From: Arundinibacter roseus
GTDB taxonomy: Bacteria; Bacteroidota; Bacteroidia; Cytophagales; Spirosomataceae
Assembly (NCBI RefSeq): GCF_004348825.1
Contig: NZ_SMJU01000009.1
Location: forward strand, 124,001 to 188,000
DNA length: 64,000 nucleotides
Reading direction: 5' to 3'
Shown here one piece after another: positions 1 to 9,194 of this stretch. How positions within the stretch are numbered: position 1 is the first letter of the stretch; each line of letters starts with the position of its first letter. The translations under genes were made by a program, and so were the position numbers. Under the pieces are notes generated by a model. The model had not been told where the DNA came from and made no database searches. It was given only the letters and a program-made list of their open reading frames with translations.

Positions 1-1081
1 GCAAAAGCACCAGCACAAACACCACAATCAGCCCGCCTTCGAGCAGGTTGTTACGCACGGTCCGAATGGCCCGGTCGATGAGTTGGGTCCGGTCAATGAA
101 AGGCTCAATGCGTACACCTTCGGGCAGCGATTTCTGAATTCGTGCGACCCGCTCCTTTACGGCTTTCACGGTTCTTTCGGCATCCGCTCCTTTGAGCATC
201 AGCACCACAGCTCCGACGGCCTCGCTTTCGCCGTTGCGCGTCATTGCTCCGTAGCGAACGGCTGCACCAAACCGGACAGTAGCCAGGCTACGAATGAGCA
301 CGGGGACACCATTTTCATTTTTAACCGCTATGTTTTCAATATCTTCCAGCGTTTTCACGGTTCCTTCTCCCCGAATAAAATACGCCTGCTTATCTTTCTC
401 AAGATAGCTTCCGCCCGTATTTCCATTATTGGACTGCACAGCCTCAAACACTTCGCCAATGGTAAGGCCCGCTGCCCGAAGGCGCTCGGGATCAATACTT
501 ACTTCGTACTGTTTGACAAACCCGCCAAAACTACTTACCTCTACTACTCCGGGAATCCCTGTAAGCTGACGTTTAACGATCCAATCCTGCATGCTGCGCA
601 GCTCTGTCAGGTCGTAGCGTGTTTCGTAGCCCGGCTGCGGCACAAGCGTATACTGATAAATTTCTCCCAAACCCGTAGTAATAGGTGCCAGGTAAGGCAC
701 GCCAAATTCGGTGGGAATATCCTGTGCCGCCTGACTGATTTGTTCGCCTACTAATTGACGGGCCTTTAGAATATCAAGTTGATCGTCAAAAACAACCGTA
801 ATGACTGACAAGCCCAGCCGCGAAACCGAGCGGATTTCGGTTACGCCCTGCACATTTCCCAGGCTGAGTTCTATGGGCGTGGTAATGTACTGCTCTACTT
901 CCTGCGCAGCCAGCGCCGGCGATTGCGTCAGTACGACCACCTGATTGGAGGTAATGTCGGGTACTGCATCGATGGGTAGTTTTGAGAGCGCATATACGCC
1001 CCAACCCACCAGGCCCACTACAAATAGCCCAATGATGAGTTTGTTCCGAATACTAAATCGGATGATGGATTCAAATGACAT
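1..1081 (-). CDS. CzcA/CusA-family heavy-metal efflux RND transporter, 5' part
   Basis: Translating the minus strand from the ATG at 1081 gives an open frame to the window edge, so this is the N-terminal ~360 residues of a protein normally ~1,000-1,400 long. It begins MSFESIIRFSIRNK, followed by a first membrane helix and the RND porter-domain text SKLPIDAVPDIT and TQSPALAAQEVEQYITTPIE, typical of heavy-metal efflux (HME) RND pumps. These inner-membrane proton antiporters export divalent or monovalent metal ions through a tripartite channel. The rest of the pump and any adaptor genes lie outside the window. The metal cannot be told because the transmembrane charge motif lies beyond the edge. 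Confidence 0.93.
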   Translation of the reverse strand, partial: MSFESIIRFSIRNKLIIGLFVVGLVGWGVYALSKLPIDAVPDITSNQVVVLTQSPALAAQEVEQYITTPIELSLGNVQGVTEIRSVSRLGLSVITVVFDDQLDILKARQLVGEQISQAAQDIPTEFGVPYLAPITTGLGEIYQYTLVPQPGYETRYDLTELRSMQDWIVKRQLTGIPGVVEVSSFGGFVKQYEVSIDPERLRAAGLTIGEVFEAVQSNNGNTGGSYLEKDKQAYFIRGEGTVKTLEDIENIAVKNENGVPVLIRSLATVRFGAAVRYGAMTRNGESEAVGAVVLMLKGADAERTVKAVKERVARIQKSLPEGVRIEPFIDRTQLIDRAIRTVRNNLLEGGLIVVFVLVLL

Positions 1082-1339
1082 AAGGAAAGGAGATTGCTCC
1101 CAACCAAACTGACGCAGGCAAATGCCGGGTTTCGTTTGGTTTGGAATAAAAATTCTGGTTAAAAAAGGGGTAGGTTTCTTTTTCTGAAATCGTCGCTTCC
1201 TGTTATCGCTTTTACGCAATTACCACCAATGTTCTGTGAACAACATACTAACGAGACTTCCACAGGAGTCCAGAGGATAGTGTCCGGGGGCAAAGACCGG
1301 AGTTTTTTTAGAAAACTGGAATTGACAAAAAAAGAAACC

Positions 1340-1738
1340 TTACAAACGCACAGGGCTCTTGGGAGGATTGAGCAGCAAGGCCAGAAATTGAAAGGAATAA
1401 AGGTTATTCCAGAAGTAGTTTTTTAACCCGGGAAGCAACTGTGCTTTGGGGGCGTTTAATTGAAGTTTAAAAAAAGTTGGTACAAACAAAGCTACTGTAA
1501 CCTGCAATTGCAGCGAAGGCAAAGCCGTGTGGTCTTCGGTGCCTACATGCTTGGAGCCTGCGGCGTAATGCATTTGCAGGAAAGTCAGAAAGCTGATTTG
1601 CCCTTTGCTTTTTTGGGCATGAGCCTCAAAATGCCTGACCAAATCCGGAAGTTTGGCTAGTTCGCTCCATCCCCCTCCGGGCAAAAAACTGCCGATGAGT
1701 AGATTAAAGCTAAGTACATAAACCAGCAAACGCTTCAT
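1340..1738 (-). CDS. Small His-containing membrane protein upstream of the efflux pump
   Basis: A 132-residue protein starting MKRLLVYVLSFNLLIGSF, with an N-terminal hydrophobic helix and a second hydrophobic stretch near residues 80-95. Between them lie several histidines, as in HFEAHAQ, LQMHYAAGSKHVG and EDHTA. From memory, similar short proteins with a GGGWSELAKLP-like opening precede CzcA/CusA genes in other Bacteroidota; this was not searched. The gene is on the same strand as the pump, 258 bp upstream. A role in metal binding or sensing at the membrane is inference. The C-terminus is proline-rich and basic. Confidence 0.72.
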   Translation of the reverse strand: MKRLLVYVLSFNLLIGSFLPGGGWSELAKLPDLVRHFEAHAQKSKGQISFLTFLQMHYAAGSKHVGTEDHTALPSLQLQVTVALFVPTFFKLQLNAPKAQLLPGLKNYFWNNLYSFQFLALLLNPPKSPVRL

Positions 1739-1917
1739 ACTAGTTGGTCAGGCATTCTATTCCTGATTCAGGTTGTGTAGCTCAAAATTACGCAATTTCT
1801 CAACCTGCGTCCCGGCCTGAGAGAAATTTAGAATTAGTATAGTTAGAGTTTTATGGTTAAGTCATTGTATGCCTGTGTTAGTCTGCGTTTACAGCATTTT
1901 TCACAGGGCATCAACAT

Positions 1918-2841
1918 TTAAAAAACCTTGCGGTAAAGCTCCTTATTTTCAACAGGTTGTGGTTCGAGGGGCACTTCCATAATTTCGAATACATTTTTCT
2001 TAATATTCTGTGCAAAATCGCCTGTGGACAAGTCATTACAGTCGAGCCCAAAAGGGTCTTCTATTTCGCTCGCCATCATTTCGATTCCAATAAAGGTGAA
2101 AAATATAAACGTAACGAGCGGGATTGTAAAGTAGCTGAAATCCCGAATCAGGCCAAAAGGAAGCATCAGTGAATAACCCAAAATCAGGAGCTTGATGTAC
2201 ACACTATACGAGAAAGGAATGGGCGTTTTTTTGATACGTTCGCAGGCACCGGTAATATCCAACAGCGCTTGCAGGTGCGGTTTCATGTTCCGAATATCCG
2301 CTCCACTGATCTCCCCGCTCCGATACATGAGCTGAACTTTCTGATGAATCAGCGTTGAAATGTAATTAGGAACGTGCTTCCGCTGCCGATACAGTTCCAC
2401 TTCCTCCGCGTTCAAATGAATGAGCTCTTCTACCTTCGTCCCCTGCCGAAGGTGTTCTTTCAGCGCAATACAAAAATTAGAAATCAGGAGGGCCATTTCG
2501 TACCGGCTGCGGGAGTCATCTTCCGGGAAAATCGTGTGAGTCATGACGGCCAGGTTGCGGCAATTGTTCACCAGCATGCCCCATTGCTTGCGCCCTTCCC
2601 ACCAGCGGTCATAAGCCGTATTGGTCCGAAATACCAGCAGTACGCTTAGCACGATACCCAGCAATGAAAAAATAGTGGAAGGCGCATGCATATTGAGCGG
2701 AAGCTCTTCTACTAAAACGGCAAAAATGGTTGTCAGCACTGCCACACCCAAGGTACTTCTAAGTACTTTTTGCATGGTCCAGCTGCGGCTGAGGTGGGCG
2801 ATGTCTCCCAGGAAATTTTTATTGGTTTCGTAAATAATCAT
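1918..2841 (-). CDS. Bestrophin-family ion channel
   Basis: A 307-residue membrane protein of the bestrophin (UPF0187/YneE) family, which forms pentameric anion or cation channels. The family signature is visible as LVFRTNTAYDRWWEGRKQWG near residues 70-90. Hydrophobic segments lie near 28-50, 58-74, 215-235 and 238-258, and the conserved late motif is near EDPFGLDCNDL. Length fits bacterial members (~290-310). The ATG at 2841 is the natural start. It is on the same strand as the signalling pair upstream, 82 bp away, so co-transcription is possible but not shown. Confidence 0.9.
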   Translation of the reverse strand: MIIYETNKNFLGDIAHLSRSWTMQKVLRSTLGVAVLTTIFAVLVEELPLNMHAPSTIFSLLGIVLSVLLVFRTNTAYDRWWEGRKQWGMLVNNCRNLAVMTHTIFPEDDSRSRYEMALLISNFCIALKEHLRQGTKVEELIHLNAEEVELYRQRKHVPNYISTLIHQKVQLMYRSGEISGADIRNMKPHLQALLDITGACERIKKTPIPFSYSVYIKLLILGYSLMLPFGLIRDFSYFTIPLVTFIFFTFIGIEMMASEIEDPFGLDCNDLSTGDFAQNIKKNVFEIMEVPLEPQPVENKELYRKVF

Positions 2842-2923
2842 TAGGAATAGAGCTTTCTTTTTGGTTGTGCGAAAGAAGTAATTAACATTGAGTTTTTATG
2901 ATTTTATACCTTTTGCAGGTGCA

Positions 2924-4585
2924 TTAAATTTCGGCTAAGTACTTATGTACAAAGCTGATAGCCATTGCCCCTTCACCGACCGCCGATGCCACGCGGTTCA
3001 TGGCAGAAGCACGCACGTCGCCGGCGGCAAAAACCCCGGGAAGGCAGGTTTCGAGCATGAAAGGTTCGCGCTGTTTTTTCCAGACCTTTTTGAAAGACGG
3101 GTACTGCATAAGCCCGCGCCCCGTTTCAATGAACCCACGCTCGTCTTTGAGCATGTCGGTTTGAATCCATTCGGTATAGGGCTTGGCGCCAATAAAAATG
3201 AAGAGTGCATCGGCCGGTACCGTCCGACTTTCAGCCGAATTCAGATCCTGAATGACTAATTCCTGCAAATGCCCTTCGCCTTTGGCTTCCACAATTTCGG
3301 AACAGGGCACCAGGTGAATATTCGGAGTGGCATCGATTTGGTCAATCAGATACTGCGACATCGTGGCCGAAAGGTCTGGTTTGCGAACGAGGATATACAC
3401 ATTTTTGGCAAATTGAGATAAATACATCGCGCCTTGCCCGGCTGAGTTTCCGCCGCCAACCACATATACCTCGCGGTCGCGGCAGCCGTTGGCCTCCGTA
3501 GTAGCCGCTCCGTAGTACACGCCTGCGCCTGTAAAATCGCCTACACCAGTAGTATCCAGCTTGCGGTAGTTGACGCCCGTGGTGATGACGATACTTTTGG
3601 TGTTAATTACCTTGCCGTTTCCGAGGGTAAGAATCTTGTAATTGTCTTTTATTTCAATATTTACTACTTCTTCGGGCGACATAAAATCGACGCCAAACCG
3701 GGTAGCCTGCGTAATGGCCCGCCGCGACAATTCGGCACCGCTCAGGCCCGACGGAAAGCCCAGGTAATTTTCAATGCGCGAACTCGTACCGGCCTGACCA
3801 CCGGGTGCACGCTTTTCGATCAGCAGTGTTTTGAGCCCTTCGGAACCGCCGTACACGGCTGCGGAAAGCCCCGCCGGACCCGCGCCAATGATTACGACGT
3901 CATAAAGCTCATGAGTCGTTTGTAGGCTTAGTCCGAGCTTATCGGCTATTTCACGGGTGGTTGGATCGGTCAGGAAAGAGCCATCTTCAAAAAATATAAA
4001 GGGTGCATCTTTCGGTTCAAGTGCATTCAGCTCCATCAACTCGCGCGCCCGCTCATGCGATTCCAGATCGTACCATTGGTAGGGATAAAGATTGCCGGAA
4101 AGAAAATCTTTGATTTCATGAGATTTTGGCGAAAACTGATAACCAATGACCCGAATCCCGTCAAATTCCGGGATGTACTTCATTTGCCAGTCTTCCAGCA
4201 AATCGTTCAGGATTGGGTACATTTTTTCTTCGGGCGGGTCCCAGGGTTTCATCAGGTAATAATCCAACTGCACATCGTTGATGGCTTTAATAGCCGCATC
4301 CGTATCAGAATAAGCCGTTAGCAAAACCCGCTTGGCATTCGGAAAGATCGTTTTGGCCTCCGTCAAATAGTCTACGCCCAGCATTTCGGGCATTCGCTGA
4401 TCTGACACAAAAAGGGCTACGGTTTCATTTTTTTGTTTAAGGTCTTTCAGAGCATTCAGTGCTTCCTGCGCCGAATCCGTACTCATGATTTTGTATTCTT
4501 TACGGTAGTTGGTGCGTAGATCGCGGGTGAGCGCTCTTAGTACCTGTGGGTCGTCGTCTACGGCAATTATTATGGGCTGTTTCAT
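2924..4585 (-). CDS. Fused response regulator / thioredoxin reductase-like flavoprotein without active-site cysteines
   Basis: A 553-residue fusion. Residues 1-120 are a receiver domain with acidic DDD at 10-12, phospho-acceptor D62 (SDQRMP), T90 and K113. Residues 140-220 resemble a glutaredoxin fold, but the CPYC position reads SPKS (152-155). Residues 228-553 are a thioredoxin-reductase-like FAD/NADPH module with GAGPAGLSAA near 234-243, GGGNSAG near 377-383 and a late GDVRASAMNRVASAVGEG. The redox CATC is replaced by GAAT (359-362), so it should not reduce disulfides in the classic way. The cognate kinase gene is 77 bp upstream on the same strand. Known databases use the label fused response regulator/thioredoxin-disulfide reductase for this architecture; the output reaction is unknown. 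Confidence 0.93.
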   Translation of the reverse strand: MKQPIIIAVDDDPQVLRALTRDLRTNYRKEYKIMSTDSAQEALNALKDLKQKNETVALFVSDQRMPEMLGVDYLTEAKTIFPNAKRVLLTAYSDTDAAIKAINDVQLDYYLMKPWDPPEEKMYPILNDLLEDWQMKYIPEFDGIRVIGYQFSPKSHEIKDFLSGNLYPYQWYDLESHERARELMELNALEPKDAPFIFFEDGSFLTDPTTREIADKLGLSLQTTHELYDVVIIGAGPAGLSAAVYGGSEGLKTLLIEKRAPGGQAGTSSRIENYLGFPSGLSGAELSRRAITQATRFGVDFMSPEEVVNIEIKDNYKILTLGNGKVINTKSIVITTGVNYRKLDTTGVGDFTGAGVYYGAATTEANGCRDREVYVVGGGNSAGQGAMYLSQFAKNVYILVRKPDLSATMSQYLIDQIDATPNIHLVPCSEIVEAKGEGHLQELVIQDLNSAESRTVPADALFIFIGAKPYTEWIQTDMLKDERGFIETGRGLMQYPSFKKVWKKQREPFMLETCLPGVFAAGDVRASAMNRVASAVGEGAMAISFVHKYLAEI

Positions 4586-4662
4586 AAGAAAAGTTGAAGT
4601 AAAAAGCAGAAATAGTAGTAAGCTTTATAACGGATAAAAATCAAAAATAGAAGAAGTAAGAA

Positions 4663-6045
4663 CTACTCAATGGGCAGGCAGACACAAAATTCCGTGCGAC
4701 CGGGTTCGGACGTTACGGTCAGTTGGCCTCGGTGTCTTTTGACAATATTCTGCGCAATTTCCAGACCCAGGCCGCTTCCTTTACCGATTTCTTTGGTAGT
4801 AAAGAATGGATCAAAAATCTGCTGAATTACATCTTTCGGAATTCCCGTACCGTTGTCGATTACGCGCGTCATGACAAACTCCCGATCTCGGACTGCTTCG
4901 ATTCGGATTTGGCCCGCATCGGGCAGCGCATCAACGGCGTTGTCGATCAGATTGGTCCAAACCTGATTCATCTCTCCCGGGCTGACATTCATCTGCGGCA
5001 GCGAGTCGGGCATATCTACCAACACCTGAATATTTTTGGATTTAATTTTGTGTTGCAACATCCGGAGAGTACTCTCGACGCCATCCCGCAGCACCATTTT
5101 TTTCTTGTCGGCGCCGCCGTCCATGTGCGAATATTCCTTCACCGATTTTACCAGATTTCCGATGCGCTGCGAGGCCTCGGCAATTTCGCCTACCATGCGC
5201 TCGGTGGTCAGTACGTTGTTGAGCCAGTCAAGTACTACGGCCAGATATTTCAGCGAAACCTGCTCTTCTACCAGATCCAGATCGTCGGTTGTTATGCCAT
5301 ATTCCGAAAATGATTCTGCCAGTTCGTAACCATTTTCGACGGCGCGGTCATCCAGCCAATCGTTTAGGTCATCTTCCAGCGAGGATTTTTCCATCAGGCT
5401 CATGTCCTGCACACCGCGGGCAAGCAGCGACGTGAGCAGCTCATTGACTTTATCGACCTGCTCTTCACTTAACTGAATGGAAATGACCCGCTTGAATTTT
5501 TCCGGCACAAACCCCAAATGCTTTTTGAGCGCCGAAGCCGACCGCACCACTGCCGCCGCCGGGTTGTTGAGCTCATGCGCCAAACCCGCCGATAACTTTC
5601 CCAGCGAAATCATTTTTTCATTCTGCTGATCGAGTTTCGTAAAATCCCGGATCCGGTCCAGCATCAGGTGCACAAAGCTTTGCACGAGCTCATGCTGCGT
5701 TTGAAGCATCTCTTTGAATTGATCACGATGCAGGCACAATACCGTAGTTTTTTCGAGTGCAATGGCACTTGCTACGGCGGTTTTGAGACGGGAAAAAGGC
5801 AGCAGACCGCCAATGTAGTTCTTTTCGTTGTAGCCCAGCTCGCGCTGCTGATTGTTGCGATTCACAAACATGCGCAGCCGTCCTTCCAGAATTATCCAAA
5901 GCTGATCGACCGAATCACCGTTTTGGTACAGGTAAGTACCTTCCTCAACTACCCGAATCTTTGCGTGCTCAATAAACCATTGGAGCTCATCCTCAGGCAC
6001 TTTTGCCAGATTTTCATTCTCTTGTAAACATTGTAAAACATTCAT
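4663..6045 (-). CDS. Histidine kinase with N-terminal cyclic-nucleotide-binding domain
   Basis: A 460-residue soluble kinase with no transmembrane segment. Residues 10-120 form a CRP-like cyclic-nucleotide-binding domain (EEGTYLYQNGDSVDQLWIILEGRLRMF). The dimerisation helix carries the phospho-accepting H157 in AGLAHELNNPAAAV. The HATPase domain has WTNLIDNAVDA, VIDNGTGIPKD and TTKEIGKGSGLGLEIAQ. It probably phosphorylates the receiver domain encoded 77 bp downstream. The ligand of the cNMP domain cannot be told: many such domains bind no nucleotide. Confidence 0.92.
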   Translation of the reverse strand: MNVLQCLQENENLAKVPEDELQWFIEHAKIRVVEEGTYLYQNGDSVDQLWIILEGRLRMFVNRNNQQRELGYNEKNYIGGLLPFSRLKTAVASAIALEKTTVLCLHRDQFKEMLQTQHELVQSFVHLMLDRIRDFTKLDQQNEKMISLGKLSAGLAHELNNPAAAVVRSASALKKHLGFVPEKFKRVISIQLSEEQVDKVNELLTSLLARGVQDMSLMEKSSLEDDLNDWLDDRAVENGYELAESFSEYGITTDDLDLVEEQVSLKYLAVVLDWLNNVLTTERMVGEIAEASQRIGNLVKSVKEYSHMDGGADKKKMVLRDGVESTLRMLQHKIKSKNIQVLVDMPDSLPQMNVSPGEMNQVWTNLIDNAVDALPDAGQIRIEAVRDREFVMTRVIDNGTGIPKDVIQQIFDPFFTTKEIGKGSGLGLEIAQNIVKRHRGQLTVTSEPGRTEFCVCLPIE

Positions 6046-6283
6046 ATCATAATCGTTGAGCTATTTTTAAAAATCTAATTTAGGGACTCTCTCCAAAGGA
6101 TTGATTAAAAAGTATGTAAAATAATCGTTTTGGGTTTTGTAAATCCGACGACTCCTGCTCGCTACCCAAATATACCGCTATAAAACACCTGCCTGTTTCT
6201 ATAAATTCCTGAACACTCGTGAACTAAGGCTCCAGAACGTCCAGGTTTTTCTCTGACCAATAATTAAGTAAAAATATTTTACT

Positions 6284-6298
6284 TGCAACATAGTTGCA
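6284..6298 (+). promoter_or_regulatory. Zur/Fur-family-like operator, box 1
   Basis: A perfect 6-3-6 inverted repeat, TGCAACATAGTTGCA, 60 bp upstream of the start codon at 6359. It overlaps the expected -33 region (TTG at 6294-6296). An identical-arm copy lies 40 bp downstream. Its assignment to a Fur-family metalloregulator such as Zur is inferred from the downstream genes. Confidence 0.7.
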
Positions 6299-6325
6299 TA
6301 TTTGATAATTGTAGACTTATATTTG
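6294..6325 (+). promoter_or_regulatory. Probable promoter of the zinc-limitation operon
   Basis: TATATTTG at 6318-6325 matches the Bacteroidota -7 element TAnnTTTG, with TTG at 6294-6296 and a 21-nt spacer. One palindrome covers each element, the layout expected for repression. Transcription would start about 25-30 nt before the ATG at 6359. Confidence 0.6.
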
Positions 6326-6338
6326 CAACACTGTTGCA
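6324..6338 (+). promoter_or_regulatory. Zur/Fur-family-like operator, box 2
   Basis: A perfect 6-3-6 inverted repeat, TGCAACACTGTTGCA, with the same arms as box 1 and a different centre. It overlaps the -7 element and the likely transcription start, 20 bp before the first gene. Confidence 0.7.
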
Positions 6339-6358
6339 TTTAAAAATTTATAAAAATC

Positions 6359-7561
6359 ATGAAAAAACATCTTCTTCGGGTTTCATTTCTTTTTGTTGGG
6401 GTAGGTTTATTGGCTTCGTGTGATCGGGAAAAAGACGTCGAACCAGTTGATACCGCCGAGCACAAGTACATGCGGGTACTTGTCAGTGATGAGCAGTCAA
6501 CTCAGCTAACGCTGGTTAATCCACGGACAGAAACCATCGAAACTTTTCAGGCAGCGTACCCCAAAAGTGCCTTATACTCGACGGCTTCGGGGCGTTTTGG
6601 CTCGGTGATTCACCGCGCGCAAAACATGGTTCAAAAATTTGATACGGGTTTTGAAAACCACGGAGACCATGTGGATGTAAAAGGTACACCCAAGTGGGCC
6701 GCAATCGTGAGTGAAGGGAAGTTGCCTACGCACTTCAAAAGCCGCGGAAATGAAGTGATGCTCTTTAACGATGGTGACGGCACGCTGAGCGTAGCAAATG
6801 AAACCGAGTTTCATAGCTCAGGAGTTAAGTTCAAAACTATTGATGCGGGTAATGTAGCGCACCACGGAGCCATGGCAAAGTTTGACAACGGTACGTATGC
6901 CATTACGGAAAAAGACGGCTCGGTAGCGGGTACACTGCCCGAACGTGTGAAGATCATTGACGCAACCGGAAAGGTCGTGCATGCATCTACCGTACAAACC
7001 AAAGGAATACATGGCAATGCGGGCAATGGATCGGTGTCTCTTTTTGGCTCTTCCAGCGGAATTTTGGTGGTGGAAGCCTCCGGTGCGCAACGGTTGATTC
7101 CGCATCCGGCTGACTTTGGTACAGCCTGGTTTGGTACAATTCTGGAAGCCAAAGCTGCCAACTCGTTCATTGGCTACACAGCTGCAAAGGGTGCCTATCT
7201 AATCAATGTGACTTCGGGTCAGATTACACCAATCATCGAATCTACCGACATTATGCAGTGTAAAGTGAATTATGGTGGAACGCACCTGCTGACTCTGCTG
7301 CACAGCGGCGAGCTGCGAGTGTATGACCTGAGCAGCAATTCGCTTGTCAAAAGTGGAAGCATTTTGCCCGCTACGGCCAAAGACGAAACGCAAAAGCCAC
7401 AATTGGAAGCAACTGAACGCTATGCTTACATCACTCAACCAAAAACTGGTGAACTTTTGACAGTTGCCACAAATGATTTCTCCAAAACCAGTCGAATCAA
7501 AGTATCCGCCACGCCCTATCGCCTGAGCCTTGTCGGGATGGAGTCGAGTGAGGATCATTGA
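6359..7561 (+). CDS. AztD-like periplasmic zinc-binding lipoprotein (beta-propeller)
   Basis: A 400-residue exported protein with a lipoprotein signal whose lipobox is LLASC (Cys21). Repeated blade-like segments and His clusters (ENHGDHVDV, LPTHFKSRG, NVAHHGAMA, KGIHGNAGNG) resemble the AztD family, periplasmic metallochaperones that bind zinc and hand it to a solute-binding protein. No AztABC transporter is seen in the window. It is the first gene of an apparent four-gene operon controlled by two palindromes. A periplasmic or membrane-tethered zinc-binding role is likely; AztD membership rests on motif recall and context. Confidence 0.7.
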   Translation: MKKHLLRVSFLFVGVGLLASCDREKDVEPVDTAEHKYMRVLVSDEQSTQLTLVNPRTETIETFQAAYPKSALYSTASGRFGSVIHRAQNMVQKFDTGFENHGDHVDVKGTPKWAAIVSEGKLPTHFKSRGNEVMLFNDGDGTLSVANETEFHSSGVKFKTIDAGNVAHHGAMAKFDNGTYAITEKDGSVAGTLPERVKIIDATGKVVHASTVQTKGIHGNAGNGSVSLFGSSSGILVVEASGAQRLIPHPADFGTAWFGTILEAKAANSFIGYTAAKGAYLINVTSGQITPIIESTDIMQCKVNYGGTHLLTLLHSGELRVYDLSSNSLVKSGSILPATAKDETQKPQLEATERYAYITQPKTGELLTVATNDFSKTSRIKVSATPYRLSLVGMESSEDH

Positions 7562-7588
7562 TTTTTTTAGTGCTAACCACTTTTTTAT

Positions 7589-7957
7589 ATGTTACCTCAG
7601 TTTCTTTTCTCTTCCAAATCAGACTGGGCAGGAATTTTCAGTGCATCACTTTGTGTGGTGCACTGCCTGCTTACACCCCTGCTAATGGTACTTACGGCTA
7701 CGTTTTCGTGGTGGGCGGGGCTTAGCTATGTGTTTTTGTTCATAAGTTTTTATGCTGCTTTTGACACAAGTCGTGCGCATACGCCTCGCCCTATTCTACT
7801 GCTGATTTGGGGTGGATTTGTACTATTGACGCTCAGTATCATCCTGGAAGACGCCTTTCCTGTTCTGCACAAATTCAGCTATCCGGCGAGTTTGTTGCTC
7901 GTGATTGGGCATATCCTAAACCTCCGTCACTGCAAAAAATGTGGAACTCATGAGTAA
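7589..7957 (+). CDS. MerC-domain membrane protein
   Basis: A 122-residue protein with four hydrophobic segments. The first carries CVVHCLLTP, the Cys/His motif of MerC-type small metal transporters, and the C-terminus ends HCKKCGTHE with another possible metal ligand set. MerC was named for mercury uptake, but in this operon it sits between an AztD-like zinc protein and a COG0523 GTPase, so inner-membrane zinc uptake is the better inference. It starts 27 bp after the previous stop and overlaps the next gene by 8 bp (ATGAGTAA), indicating coupled translation. Confidence 0.85.
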   Translation: MLPQFLFSSKSDWAGIFSASLCVVHCLLTPLLMVLTATFSWWAGLSYVFLFISFYAAFDTSRAHTPRPILLLIWGGFVLLTLSIILEDAFPVLHKFSYPASLLLVIGHILNLRHCKKCGTHE

Positions 7958-9167
7958 ACAAAAACTGCCTGTAACCGTGCTTTCAGGGTTTTTAGGAGCC
8001 GGAAAAACCACCCTTCTCAACCATATCCTGCACAATCGTGAGGGTTTGAAAGTTGCTGTCATTGTGAACGACATGAGCGAGGTAAATGTGGATGCACAGT
8101 TTATTGAGCGAAACAACACCCTGTCGCGTACCGAAGAACGCCTCGTAGAGATGTCTAATGGCTGTATATGCTGCACGCTACGTGAAGATCTTATGATGGA
8201 GGTAGAGAAATTGGCGCGTGAGAATCGCTTTGACTATTTACTGATCGAATCTACCGGAATTTCGGAGCCGGTGCCCGTCGCTCAAACATTCAGTTTCATT
8301 GATGAAGCGCAGGGAATTGACCTCTCCCGTTGGGCCTACATCGATACCATGGTTACTGTGGTAGACGCCTTTAACTTTGGCCGGGATTTTGGTTCTATTG
8401 ATACCGTTCAGACTCGCGGTTTAAATGAAGACGACACCGACACCCGCACCATTGTTAATTTACTTACTGATCAGATTGAATTTGCAAACGTAATCCTGCT
8501 TAACAAAACGGACCTCCTTGATCCTGCTCAGGTAGGTGAGTTAAAAGCGATTATAAAATCCCTTAATCCAGGCGCAAAAATCTACGAAACGCTTTTTGGC
8601 AAAATTCCCTCAAAAGCCATTTTACATACCAAACTTTTTGACTATCAGCAAGCATCCGAACAGGCTGGCTGGATTCAGGAATTAGAAAATCAGGCACGTG
8701 GAAATGCTCATACGCCTGAAACAGAAGAGTATGGAATTTCGTCGTTTGTATTCAGGGCCGCTGACCCCTTGCATCCTCAACGTTTCTGGGACTACCTGAA
8801 CACCGACTGGCCTGCCGGAATTATCCGCTCCAAGGGACTTTTCTGGATCGCTTCCCGGCCCCAAGAAGCCCTCAATTGGAGTCAGGCGGGAGGGTCTGTA
8901 CGAGCAGATGGCGCAGGTGTATGGTGGTGCAGCATGCCTTTTTCTGAGCGGATTCAGTATGCTTCGTTTCTGGAAAATCGCACGATTATAGAATCTCGCT
9001 GGGATAAGCGGTTCGGCGATCGGGTAAATGAACTGGTAATTATCGGGCAGGATCTGGACAAATCGCTAATTCTGGAAGAACTCCACGCATGCTTATGTAC
9101 GGAGGCGGAGATTCGCCACATGGAGCAGGGCGGAACTTTTACGGATCCATTTCCGGCTACGGTCTAG
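7950..9167 (+). CDS. COG0523/CobW-family GTP-dependent zinc metallochaperone
   Basis: A P-loop GTPase of the COG0523 family (ZigA/ZNG1-like), 405 residues from the ATG at 7950. Walker A is GFLGAGKTT (13-21), the metal-binding CxCC motif is C72-I-C74-C75, ESTGISEP follows, and NKTD gives guanine specificity. The C-terminal CobW_C domain is present. Such proteins deliver zinc to client enzymes under zinc starvation and are often Zur-regulated. A GTG in frame 9 bp earlier would add three residues; the ATG overlapping the merC-like stop is preferred. Confidence 0.92.
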   Translation: MSKQKLPVTVLSGFLGAGKTTLLNHILHNREGLKVAVIVNDMSEVNVDAQFIERNNTLSRTEERLVEMSNGCICCTLREDLMMEVEKLARENRFDYLLIESTGISEPVPVAQTFSFIDEAQGIDLSRWAYIDTMVTVVDAFNFGRDFGSIDTVQTRGLNEDDTDTRTIVNLLTDQIEFANVILLNKTDLLDPAQVGELKAIIKSLNPGAKIYETLFGKIPSKAILHTKLFDYQQASEQAGWIQELENQARGNAHTPETEEYGISSFVFRAADPLHPQRFWDYLNTDWPAGIIRSKGLFWIASRPQEALNWSQAGGSVRADGAGVWWCSMPFSERIQYASFLENRTIIESRWDKRFGDRVNELVIIGQDLDKSLILEELHACLCTEAEIRHMEQGGTFTDPFPATV

Positions 9168-9194
9168 TGTAAATCTTTTCAATTAAAATAAGGC

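Noticed and set aside
83-754. Plus-strand open frame of 223 codons
   Set aside because: It lies antisense to the CzcA/CusA frame, whose translation matches the RND family well; the plus-strand product has no family pattern.
1229-1426. Plus-strand 65-codon frame
   Set aside because: It overlaps the 3' end of the His-containing protein on the other strand and its product is low-complexity with no recognisable pattern.
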